6,671 nucleotides of DNA from an archaeon (GCA_016550485.1 JABXGV010000297.1:1-6671), one strand, 5' to 3'. Positions 1 through 6,409 are shown, counted from the stretch's first letter. The notes: generated from the sequence alone by a model not told the origin. Made by a program: numbers and translations.

Positions 1-443
1 CTAACATGTTTTATCAGGTACTGCCACAATACCAACTCGACAATCACAGGTAGTACAAGAAATCCGGCAATCACACCAACAGGATTCGTGCTGATGTCCA
101 CGTACAAGAATACCTGATTGAGGTAGTTGTTCTGGATTGTACCACCCATTACCATCCCATAGGTAGCAAAGCAAACTGCGAAGGATAATGGCGTACTCAC
201 CACCTGGATCAGTGCCAAGGCACCCAGTGTGAACAAGACACCGGGATTCCCTATCCGCCGCACCACGAATAATTTCCAAAAAACAACTTCAAGTAAGACT
301 CCTAACGCCCAACTTAACAAGACTCCAGAAATACCCAGCGGTAATGATGGAGGTGAATACACTGGTGGATTCAAGTTTACCATTTCTAAACTGGACAAGA
401 GATTTCCGAACAATGTCTTTGTCGACGCCGATACATCCAGCAT
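1..443 (-). CDS. Partial multi-pass membrane protein, N-terminal part, function unknown
   Basis: An open frame on the minus strand has no stop from the ATG at 443-441 to the left edge, so 147 codons are visible and the C-terminus is missing. I do not recognise the family. The N-terminal 35 or so residues are polar and Pro/Ser-rich (NPPVYSPPSLPL near residues 25-36). They are followed by long hydrophobic stretches at about residues 37-61, 67-100 and 120-145. A basic VVRRIGNP turn near 60-67 separates the first two. The beginning of the reading frame is supported by a GGTG 8 bases upstream of the ATG and an in-frame stop at 473-471, with no other usable start between. The next Met (383) lacks a ribosome binding site. 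The gene lies downstream of the two-helix protein gene in the same direction, 124 bases away, so it may have its own promoter. Real coding is likely because hydrophobicity is coherent across the whole frame; the other two minus-strand frames give either stops or Cys-rich nonsense. Confidence 0.75.
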   Translation of the reverse strand, partial: MLDVSASTKTLFGNLLSSLEMVNLNPPVYSPPSLPLGISGVLLSWALGVLLEVVFWKLFVVRRIGNPGVLFTLGALALIQVVSTPLSFAVCFATYGMVMGGTIQNNYLNQVFLYVDISTNPVGVIAGFLVLPVIVELVLWQYLIKHV

Positions 444-463
444 TACTATTACACCATCCCCAA

Positions 464-482
464 GAACATGTCATGGAACATG
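464..482. repeat. Short direct repeat GAACATG x2
   Basis: GAACATG occurs at 464-470 and again at 476-482, a 12-base period, with a further CATG between them. It lies just upstream of the start of the left-edge gene, in its probable leader. It could be a regulator site or chance; nothing else supports a role. Confidence 0.3.
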
Positions 483-506
483 CTCAACAAGGATAAGGTA
501 TCACCC

Positions 507-516
507 TCTTTAAGTA
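507..516 (-). promoter_or_regulatory. Possible TATA box for the left-edge membrane gene
   Basis: On the minus strand this reads CTACTTAAAG, a TTAAA-type archaeal TATA-like element. Counting about 25 bases downstream puts a start of transcription near 487 and a leader of about 45 bases before the ATG at 443. The match is weak and the call rests on position as much as sequence. Confidence 0.3.
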
Positions 517-550
517 GTATCTTGTGTAGGTAATTACGCCACGGGCACGC

Positions 551-557
551 AAAGAAA
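551..557 (-). terminator. Possible T-rich terminator after the two-helix protein gene
   Basis: Eleven bases past the stop codon, the minus strand reads GGGTTTCTTT, a short interrupted T-run after a G-rich stretch. Archaeal termination often needs only a T-run, but this one is short, so the call is tentative. Confidence 0.25.
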
Positions 558-567
558 CCCGCCCTGA

Positions 568-873
568 TTAAACCTTCACTGTGGAAATTGAGGGATAGAC
601 AGTAGAAGTAACTGCATTAGTCAAGTGTTGGCTCTTAGCGCTCAATCTTGACTTGAAGAGCGAGAGGACGATAAGAGAGATCGCTGTTAGAATGGGCCAG
701 ATGCTCGATAGAGCTAAAATCGAGTTTAATGCGTGGTTTATTGTTCCAATACTTGGGTTTGGGTCTGACTGATAGTAGTATGAAAGTACAACATTCACTA
801 TTGTGAACACAAGATTCACGACAAGCAGAGAGTATAACAAAACTCTCTTATCTAAGGACTTGGCATCTGACAC
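568..873 (-). CDS. Small two-helix membrane protein, function unknown
   Basis: This is a 101-residue protein that I do not recognise. It has a short charged N-terminus (SDAKSLDKR), a first membrane helix at about residues 11-34, and a loop of about 13 residues (QSDPNPSIGTINH). A second helix follows at about 48-73, then a polar Ser/Thr-rich tail starting KSRLSAK. Positive charges flank both helices on the same side, which suggests that both termini are cytoplasmic and the loop is outside. Two in-frame GTG starts lie 6 bases apart, at 879 and 873. GGAG at 885-882 is 8 bases from the second but only 2 from the first, so 873 is preferred. A TATA box sits about 45 bases upstream, giving the gene its own promoter even though it follows the ICMT-family gene in the same direction by 116 bases. 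No catalytic motif or cysteine is present, so a structural or accessory role is more likely than an enzyme. Confidence 0.75.
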   Translation of the reverse strand: MSDAKSLDKRVLLYSLLVVNLVFTIVNVVLSYYYQSDPNPSIGTINHALNSILALSSIWPILTAISLIVLSLFKSRLSAKSQHLTNAVTSTVYPSISTVKV

Positions 874-910
874 TATCACATCTCCAATAGTCTGTGTGTA
901 CCCTGTCTAG

Positions 911-922
911 TTATAATTATAG
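911..922 (-). promoter_or_regulatory. TATA box of the two-helix protein gene
   Basis: The minus strand reads CTATAATTATAA, a strong AT-rich TATA-like element containing the perfect palindrome TATAATTATA. Transcription would begin near 890, giving a leader of under 20 bases that still contains the GGAG ribosome binding site at 885-882. TCTAG occurs on both sides (906-910 and 924-928), which may be chance. Confidence 0.55.
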
Positions 923-989
923 TTCTAGTCTTTCGGTGTTCAGGGATCTACCTTGTAAGCTTCAGGGGAATTCTCAGGAAGGGTCTTCA

Positions 990-1652
990 TTATGTGCTGG
1001 TTGGGTCAGTGCTGAGCGTATGGGTGGGTTGTTTCTGGCGAAGTCGTGGCAGTAATCGTCCGGTTCGCTGCATATAGGCTCGGTATTCCTCACCGAATTG
1101 ATCCAATAGCATTCGTTCCTCAAGGGGTATTCGGGCAAAAGTCAGGAGTATCAGAAGCAGAAATCCGATGACCACAAAAAGGTTAGCGGAAATGAGGCTG
1201 AGGCCGATATTGAAGGTGATGAGGACCGTGTACATGGGGTGGCGCACCCGACGATAAGGACCTGAGGTGACCAGTGAATGGTCCTGTGCGACTTTCAGGG
1301 TGGTCTTCCAGTGTTTACCCAGGGTGCGATGGACCCAGACTAGGAAGGGGATAGCACCAAGGCAGAGGCTCACGCCGAGCCACCGTAGCCATTCCGGGAA
1401 AGGCAGCTGAGTCCAGCTGAGCTGCGGGAGGGCAACGAGGTAGAGGATCATCGCGATCCAGGTGAGCCCCATGCCCAAAGCCCAGAGGATGGTCCGTCCT
1501 TTTCCTTCGGTGTGTGCTAGGGCTTTCCATCGGTGAGGAGAGACACCCCGTGTGAGGTGGGTGTTACTCCTCTGTTTGTAGTACAGCCGAAGACCTAGTG
1601 TGAGGAGTAGGAGTGTCAAGAAGATGAATCGGAAGGCTAGCTCGTTGCACAT
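990..1652 (-). CDS. ICMT-family membrane methyltransferase
   Basis: This is a 220-residue integral membrane protein of the isoprenylcysteine carboxyl methyltransferase/phospholipid methyltransferase family. These enzymes transfer a methyl group from S-adenosylmethionine, inside the membrane, to a prenylcysteine, lipid or other hydrophobic acceptor. The family core is clear. LGKHW lies at 111-115. The signature LVTSGPYRRVRHPMY spans 127-141, with the RHP Arg-His-Pro at 137-139. The C-terminal EER...FGEEYRAY...GRLLPRL stretch (178-204) carries the paired Glu178/Glu179. Hydrophobic helices lie at about 6-24, 54-75, 88-107, and a helical pair at 141-172. Length is normal for prokaryotic members. 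ATG at 1652 is preferred over an upstream in-frame TTG (1664) because GGTG lies 6 bases before the ATG. The substrate cannot be read from sequence, and many prokaryotic homologues have unknown acceptors. The promoter holds two palindromes suggesting repressor control. Confidence 0.92.
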   Translation of the reverse strand: MCNELAFRFIFLTLLLLTLGLRLYYKQRSNTHLTRGVSPHRWKALAHTEGKGRTILWALGMGLTWIAMILYLVALPQLSWTQLPFPEWLRWLGVSLCLGAIPFLVWVHRTLGKHWKTTLKVAQDHSLVTSGPYRRVRHPMYTVLITFNIGLSLISANLFVVIGFLLLILLTFARIPLEERMLLDQFGEEYRAYMQRTGRLLPRLRQKQPTHTLSTDPTST

Positions 1653-1666
1653 CTGCACCACCAAGG

Positions 1667-1682
1667 TTTAGCCTCGGCTAAA
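1667..1682. promoter_or_regulatory. Palindrome TTTAGCC-TC-GGCTAAA, candidate operator or leader hairpin
   Basis: A perfect inverted repeat with 7-base arms and a 2-base spacer lies where transcription of the ICMT-family gene should begin, about 25 bases from its TATA element. It is flanked by a second pair of arms, CAAGG (1662-1666) and CCTTG (1686-1690). A transcript starting far enough upstream could therefore fold into an extended hairpin ending just before the GGTGG ribosome binding site. It may be a DNA operator, an RNA structure, or both. Confidence 0.5.
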
Positions 1683-1690
1683 ATACCTTG

Positions 1691-1704
1691 TTAGGCTTGC
1701 CTAA
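1691..1704. promoter_or_regulatory. Palindrome TTAGGC-TT-GCCTAA, candidate DtxR-type operator
   Basis: A perfect inverted repeat with 6-base arms and a 2-base spacer abuts the TATA element of the ICMT-family gene. The half-sites TTAGGC/GCCTAA resemble those bound by DtxR/IdeR/SirR-type metal-responsive repressors, whose classic boxes begin TTAGG and end CCTAA. Its centre is 23 bases from that of the neighbouring palindrome, about two helical turns, which would suit two dimers on one face of the DNA. The regulator itself is not in this window, so the family assignment is inference. Confidence 0.5.
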
Positions 1705-1712
1705 AAATATTA
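1702..1712 (-). promoter_or_regulatory. TATA element of the ICMT-family gene
   Basis: The minus strand reads TAATATTTTTA, preceded by GGGGA. It places transcription start near 1682, inside the second palindrome, and a leader of about 30 bases before the ATG at 1652. The element touches the TTAGGC palindrome, so a bound repressor would be expected to block promoter access. Confidence 0.45.
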
Positions 1713-1869
1713 TCCCCTTCAGCATCAGGCACTCCTAAAACATGACACGAGAGGGAACACTCAGACTGATTGAATACAAATATCAAACCTACGAATCGCT
1801 ACACACTATCAAAAATTAAGACTGGGAGAAAACCTCAACATGAGATGCCCTTCTGGTTGAGGGTTGGTT
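1713..1869. other. Divergent intergenic stretch, no gene seen
   Basis: This is the middle of the 275-base gap between the divergent ICMT-family and glycosyltransferase genes. It is AT-rich and holds no RNA gene, repeat or convincing coding frame. A 25-codon frame at 1742-1819 has no ribosome binding site. The two promoters lie at its ends. Confidence 0.6.
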
Positions 1870-1880
1870 AACTATAAGAG
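1870..1880 (+). promoter_or_regulatory. TATA box of the glycosyltransferase gene
   Basis: AACTATAAGAG lies about 50 bases before the preferred ATG at 1928. It contains the same CTATAA core seen before the two-helix protein gene and the kinase gene. Expected transcription start is near 1900, with a leader of about 28 bases ending in the GGGTGA ribosome binding site at 1916-1921. Confidence 0.5.
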
Positions 1881-1927
1881 TGAAAGCCAATCCATACACT
1901 CTATCCTGTTGTCTTGGGTGAATGCGT

Positions 1928-4096
1928 ATGGCACACCAGATAACCTCCTATCTTAGCAAGATCGCCCGCTGGCTGAAGCAACATCGACTCGATATTGTGA
2001 TTTGCCTTGTTTTGTTCTCCGTTACGGTGGCCGTCAGGATGATGGCGATGCTCCGGTTCCCTCTCGAAGTGGGCTTAGACGGTGCCTACTACACCATCAA
2101 CGTGTACACCCTGATCAATGGGGGGTACCTCTACTACGATGCCCCGATAGTCTCCTTCGCAACAGCCGCAGGCTTCGCTGTGTTGTTTAGGGACATCGTC
2201 TTTGGCGTCAAGCTCACCTCCGCCTTCTATGCTGGGCTCCTGAACGTGGGCGTCTACTTTGCCGCCCGGTCCTTCACCAAGAGTGACTGGCGTGCCGGGC
2301 TCGTCGCTGGGGCCCTCTGCCTGGTCGATGTGAGCCAGTTCCAGGCCGTCACGAGCCTGGTGAAGAACGAGGCAGCCTTGGCCTTTGTGCCCTTCGCCCT
2401 GGCATTCTTCTACCGCTACATATCCGGGGAGCGGAGGTGGAGCGACCTCGTAGGTTTCTTCATTGCCGGCACCCTCTGCACTCTGAGCCACCTGATGACT
2501 GCTGTTCTCCTCATAGCAGCCCTGCTTGTCTTCGCGGGTTATGAGTTCCTCAAGTGGCTGTGGCAGCGGGAGTGGCGCAAAGCCCTCCTTGAGGTAGCAC
2601 TCCCCCTGATCGTAGGGGGCGTTCTCTTCTTGGGCATCTATGTTGCAGCTGATCTGCTGATCCCGGCCGCAGACACCTGGTACACTTCTAGCTCGCTAGA
2701 GAAAGCCAGTGGCTACTCCAGTACCTTCGATTGGTCGGGCATGGTGAGCCTCCTGCACTTCTTTATCTCCCGGCTCCCACCAAATCCCATGGACTGGGAT
2801 CTTTGGCTCCAGCTCGGGGTCCTACTTCTAATCTGTCTTGGAACGCTGGTGTGCATTGTTCGGAATACGCCGGGTGACAGGGCTGCTCTCTCCCTGCAAT
2901 TCAGCTGCATCATCGTTGGTCTAGCGGTGGGCACTTGGAGTTGGCGGTTCCGGGACATGTACTTTGTGCCAGCTTACATCGTTCTCAGCCTAGGCTTGGT
3001 CTGGCTCGCGGATGGACTCACTGAACGCGTTGCTAGGACCCGAAGCCAGGTACTGCAGCGCCGCCATGCTAAGCAGGCAGTAGCCCTGGGCATTATCGTG
3101 GTCGTGCTCGCTGGGATGCTCTGGGTGGCAGCCCCCCGGTTTAGCATGACCGCTGCGATGCGGGTCCGTCCCTCAGCGTCTCCGCAGGACCTGGCCAGTA
3201 TCGCGGCGATGCAGGGTACCCTCCCCGCTAACGTGAAGCTTTACGCCCCTCATGGCCTAGAATACATGATAACCTCGCGAACCTGGTATGAGGCAGCCTC
3301 AGAAGGTGGGAGCAGCAGCTGGCCCTCCCAGTGCGCCTACACCATGTACAACGAGGAAACCCAGACCAGTCGTCCCACCTACTATGTGATCACACCTGGT
3401 CCTAATATGGGCACATGGAGTTTCACAGCACCAGAAAATGACTTGGTCAGGCTGGAAACCGTGGGGAGCTCTGACTTCTTTGATGACTTCCTCAACATCA
3501 CCGTCTTTGCCAAACAACCCCTCGTCGGAGTCGACTACCGGTTCCACAATTACAGTATTCCCCATTTCATGGCCCCCCAGTCCTTAACCAGTATCGGGGG
3601 CAACTACTACAGCCAATTGGTACCGACAGCTGGCCTTGCAGAGGGTGGGTACCAGCTCCAGATCATTCCTCTTGTGACCGCGCCGCCCCCACCCCCACCC
3701 AGAGAGGATATACTTGAAATCACAGTGTACCGCTTCACCGCTATTGGGAGTTCCCATGTACCCGCCAGCTGCTTCGTCCAGCTCATTTCATCACCGGGTG
3801 CCTACAACATTTATGGCGTGAATTCCACCACCGCTGCTGCCGTTGACTTGTTGAACCGTGACCTCTCCCGACCCAGCCTCCCCGCCCTCACCAGGCCATC
3901 AGAGCTGTATATGGTGGTGTTAACGCCCTTGTTCTATCTCCCTCTACTAAGCGATCTCTCCAACTTTATCCTCCTACTTGTTCTGTGTCCGCTCATCGGA
4001 ATCTACTGGCTAGGCGCAGGCACCCTCCTTGCCTGGGTACTCCAGCGACTAGTATGGCGAAGATTCCTGAAACGGTACCGTGAAGAACCCTCCTGA
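1928..4096 (+). CDS. GT-C membrane glycosyltransferase (GT39/ArnT-like) with extra ectodomain
   Basis: This 722-residue protein is probably a polyprenyl-phosphate-sugar-dependent transferase that moves a sugar onto protein or lipid at the outer face of the membrane. A first helix (about 22-44) is followed by a loop with GLDGAYY (49-55). Asp51 is in the position of the acidic catalytic residue of GT-C enzymes. The motif is followed by a hydrophobic block with helices to about 245, including a SLVKNEAA segment (143-150). Further helices lie at about 292-311, 321-338, 343-361 and 385-402; RFRDMYFVP (340-348) resembles the conserved loop of this superfamily. Residues 403-655 form a large soluble ectodomain with a six-proline run (586-591), its only two cysteines (469, 615), and sequons at Asn523, Asn541 and Asn632. 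A helix at about 662-707 and a basic tail (RRFLKRYREE) close the protein. ATG 1928 is preferred over ATG 1922, because GGGTGA directly abuts the latter and is 6 bases from the former. Donor and acceptor are unknown. Confidence 0.85.
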   Translation: MAHQITSYLSKIARWLKQHRLDIVICLVLFSVTVAVRMMAMLRFPLEVGLDGAYYTINVYTLINGGYLYYDAPIVSFATAAGFAVLFRDIVFGVKLTSAFYAGLLNVGVYFAARSFTKSDWRAGLVAGALCLVDVSQFQAVTSLVKNEAALAFVPFALAFFYRYISGERRWSDLVGFFIAGTLCTLSHLMTAVLLIAALLVFAGYEFLKWLWQREWRKALLEVALPLIVGGVLFLGIYVAADLLIPAADTWYTSSSLEKASGYSSTFDWSGMVSLLHFFISRLPPNPMDWDLWLQLGVLLLICLGTLVCIVRNTPGDRAALSLQFSCIIVGLAVGTWSWRFRDMYFVPAYIVLSLGLVWLADGLTERVARTRSQVLQRRHAKQAVALGIIVVVLAGMLWVAAPRFSMTAAMRVRPSASPQDLASIAAMQGTLPANVKLYAPHGLEYMITSRTWYEAASEGGSSSWPSQCAYTMYNEETQTSRPTYYVITPGPNMGTWSFTAPENDLVRLETVGSSDFFDDFLNITVFAKQPLVGVDYRFHNYSIPHFMAPQSLTSIGGNYYSQLVPTAGLAEGGYQLQIIPLVTAPPPPPPREDILEITVYRFTAIGSSHVPASCFVQLISSPGAYNIYGVNSTTAAAVDLLNRDLSRPSLPALTRPSELYMVVLTPLFYLPLLSDLSNFILLLVLCPLIGIYWLGAGTLLAWVLQRLVWRRFLKRYREEPS

Positions 4097-4120
4097 GTAA
4101 GTGCACCATACTGGAATTCG

Positions 4121-4157
4121 AAGGCTGGGCCACTTCAATTGCTAGCCTTTCCTTTTT
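4121..4157 (+). terminator. Hairpin plus T-run terminator for the glycosyltransferase gene
   Basis: AAGGCT (4121-4126) pairs with AGCCTT (4144-4149) across a 17-base loop and runs directly into TTTCCTTTTT (4148-4157). It begins 24 bases after the glycosyltransferase stop and its T-run lies inside the last codons of the convergent kinase gene. No matching T-run exists on the minus strand, so it would act only on plus-strand transcription. Confidence 0.45.
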
Positions 4158-6409
4158 GCTGCTTGGAGGGTCACAATGAACACGGAGCCCTGCCTGTAGT
4201 CTCCTGGAACGCGGTCCTCAACAGTGACCGAGCCGCTAAAAGCTTTAGCTAGAGCCCACACCACAGAAAGACCAAGCCCTGTGCCTTGTGCCCCTTCAAG
4301 AAACCTTTCGAAGAGCCTGGGCTTCAGTTCAGGTTCTATGCCACGCCCATAATCGATTATTCGGATTTCCCACCAGGCTTTATCCTCAGATTCAGCAGGA
4401 CGTATCTTGACAAGAATCCGTTTCTCATCAGGAGAATATTCGATAGAGTTTCTGAGAAGGTTGAAGAAGAGGTCCTTGAGTAAATCCGTCGCTAACACAT
4501 AGCAGCTCCCTTCAGGACCGTCTATGTGGAACTTGACATCCCTAGCTTGTGTCACCAACACCGCTTGGGCAAAGGCATTCTCGATGCTGTCAATCAGATT
4601 CACAGGCACACACATGTCCTCTTGGGTTTCAATAATCCGGGCAAGCTGGCGGACATTCTGGACCAGATAGTGGGCCCTAAGCAGCCCTGCGCGGGCGTGT
4701 CGCATCGCCTCCTTCTCCATCTCCGGGGTTACTCCCTCACTATCCAATAGGTCAATGGAGCTTTGGATGATCTGATGGAAATTACCGATATCATGAATGA
4801 GAAGATCTGCGTACAAGCTAGCTTGCCGCCGCAAATCATCAGCACGCCCTAGGACATCAAGATACGCGATTCCTAGAATCACAGGACCGAAGAGTAGCCC
4901 TGCTAGTAGGAGAAATTCACCGACCCACCAGCCCACGGTCCATTGCCGGGTAATGCTCCTTATTAGACTGGGGAGAATCCAGAGGGTAAGAAAGCCAAGC
5001 GCGAGGGTTTCAACCGTAATTCTTGACCGGAAGCGCTCGAGCATGAGAAAAGCAGTAAACGTGAACAGGAACATGAGCACAAGATTGAAGCTCATCAGGA
5101 TAATCCGGTCTAGAGGGTTTCCCACCACAGCGGTGGTTACCGAATGGAGGGATAGCTGCATTATTTCACCCACCCAGATTATCCCCACAATCGCCGCAAT
5201 ACCCAAACAACTCTTTAACAACAACCGCTGTGGCTTGGTAGCCTCCCTAGGTTGTCGGAGACGGCGAATAATCCACATCAGTAGGAACAACGAGGCAAAG
5301 CCTCCTGTCACATAGGGTACAAGGGTCTGGTTGAGAGTGATTGGTAACCGGACCAGTGTAGTAACAATCAACCCAATCTCAACGGTCGTCCAAGAAGCAA
5401 ACAAGAATATCAGAGGGAAATGAACCTGCGATAACTGGCGTTTGGAATAGGCATAGAGTAAGATTGCCATACCCCCTGAAAGAATAGCGGCACCAATATG
5501 GGCAAGAAGAAAAACTTCAATGGAGTAAAAACGAACTCCTGGTAATAGCGCCTCTCCAATAAGAACGAAAACAAAGGGTAAGAGGGCAATCACAGCAACG
5601 ATGAAAATGAAGGTGTAAGCTGAACGGAGCCTGAGTTGCATCCCACTGACAATGGGCAGCACAACAGTAACAATGATTTGAAATAACACAATCACTTGAA
5701 GGCAAGGCGCAGTCGTCCAAAGAGAAGAAGGATATAGTAACGAAAGCAGCAGGGCAATACACACTACTCCCAATAATAAATAGATTGTAAGATGTCTAGC
5801 CACTTCAACTCGAGTTCGGGTCTGTTTATCGTGCAGTGCAAGTAATCCAGAAGCTAGGAATACACCTATTGCAATGATTCCCACTCCTTCAGTTATTGTT
5901 AAGGCAGTCCCGATATCGAGCTGAAAGAAAACCCACGAATAAAGCACTAGATACGCATAAAACGAGATTACAACGGCTCCAGCGCATATGATTGCATACG
6001 TGCGGTTCGAAAGCCGTGTGGGTCGTCGATAAGCTATCTCGCTTGCAAGAAAGAGTAATCCGATTGTGACGCTTTCTAAAGGTATCGCTAGGACCTCTTC
6101 GCCAACTTCGAGAATTCCAGCCCCATATACTACGATGAAATCTTCAATTGCAGCTGCGAGATGCCGAAAGACGATGAAAAATAATCCAGCGCTAAAGAGC
6201 CAGTTACCCAAAGAGGAGGAGTGGAGGTTTCGAATAATAGCTGTGGCTGTAGCAATAATGGCTAGAAACGCGACGAGGGAATGTAATGCAATCCACGCAT
6301 ATGGCGACTCACTAACAGGCACAACAAGGAATGCAATCACTACAGAAAGTGCGACCATGGGCAATGATCGACTAGCTACAGCGCCCGTTATTGATTCGTC
6401 TCTTGCCAT
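4142..6409 (-). CDS. Membrane sensor histidine kinase with about 16 transmembrane helices
   Basis: This 755-residue kinase should autophosphorylate on His539 and pass the phosphate to a response regulator not in this window. Residues 1-518 are almost all membrane. I count about 16 helices. The inside loops carry the positive charges (RNLHSSS, YRRPTRLSNR, HDKQTRTR, YSKRQ, RRLRQPR, ERFRSR) and alternate with outside loops poor in Lys/Arg, so both ends should be cytoplasmic. The core follows immediately: H-box LLIHDIGNFHQI (His539, Asn543), N-box DLFFNLLRNSIEYSP (Asn650, Asn654), G1 DYGRGIEP (Asp686), F-box LFERF (700-703) and G2 GTGLGLS (709-715). All expected catalytic residues are present. 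The ATP lid between F703 and G709 is short. No PAS, GAF, HAMP or receiver domain is seen, so the signal is presumably read in or near the membrane. ATG 6409 is supported by AGGTGA 9 bases upstream. The gene converges on the glycosyltransferase gene across 45 bases. Confidence 0.93.
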   Translation of the reverse strand: MARDESITGAVASRSLPMVALSVVIAFLVVPVSESPYAWIALHSLVAFLAIIATATAIIRNLHSSSLGNWLFSAGLFFIVFRHLAAAIEDFIVVYGAGILEVGEEVLAIPLESVTIGLLFLASEIAYRRPTRLSNRTYAIICAGAVVISFYAYLVLYSWVFFQLDIGTALTITEGVGIIAIGVFLASGLLALHDKQTRTRVEVARHLTIYLLLGVVCIALLLSLLYPSSLWTTAPCLQVIVLFQIIVTVVLPIVSGMQLRLRSAYTFIFIVAVIALLPFVFVLIGEALLPGVRFYSIEVFLLAHIGAAILSGGMAILLYAYSKRQLSQVHFPLIFLFASWTTVEIGLIVTTLVRLPITLNQTLVPYVTGGFASLFLLMWIIRRLRQPREATKPQRLLLKSCLGIAAIVGIIWVGEIMQLSLHSVTTAVVGNPLDRIILMSFNLVLMFLFTFTAFLMLERFRSRITVETLALGFLTLWILPSLIRSITRQWTVGWWVGEFLLLAGLLFGPVILGIAYLDVLGRADDLRRQASLYADLLIHDIGNFHQIIQSSIDLLDSEGVTPEMEKEAMRHARAGLLRAHYLVQNVRQLARIIETQEDMCVPVNLIDSIENAFAQAVLVTQARDVKFHIDGPEGSCYVLATDLLKDLFFNLLRNSIEYSPDEKRILVKIRPAESEDKAWWEIRIIDYGRGIEPELKPRLFERFLEGAQGTGLGLSVVWALAKAFSGSVTVEDRVPGDYRQGSVFIVTLQAAKRKG

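Noticed and set aside
1..279. Minus-strand 92-codon frame with many cysteines
   Set aside because: It overlaps, on the same strand, the longer edge-truncated membrane frame, has an implausible Cys-rich composition, and lacks a ribosome binding site.
229..513. Plus-strand 94-codon frame
   Set aside because: Antisense to the left-edge membrane gene, polar low-complexity composition, GTG start without ribosome binding site.
1742..1819. Plus-strand 25-codon frame in the divergent intergenic region
   Set aside because: No ribosome binding site and no promoter placed for it; this length is expected by chance.
1653..1927. CRISPR array or tRNA in the largest gene-free gap
   Set aside because: No spaced repeats and no cloverleaf-compatible sequence; the only structures are the two promoter palindromes.
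2075..2491. Minus-strand 138-codon frame within the glycosyltransferase gene
   Set aside because: Antisense shadow; the plus-strand frame shows clear GT-C helices and motif over the same stretch.
3677..3700. C-rich run as a possible replication or structural signal
   Set aside because: It encodes the six-proline linker of the glycosyltransferase in frame, which explains it fully.
4797..5315. Plus-strand 172-codon frame within the kinase gene
   Set aside because: Arg/Ser-rich composition typical of the antisense of a membrane protein; the minus-strand kinase frame is unambiguous.
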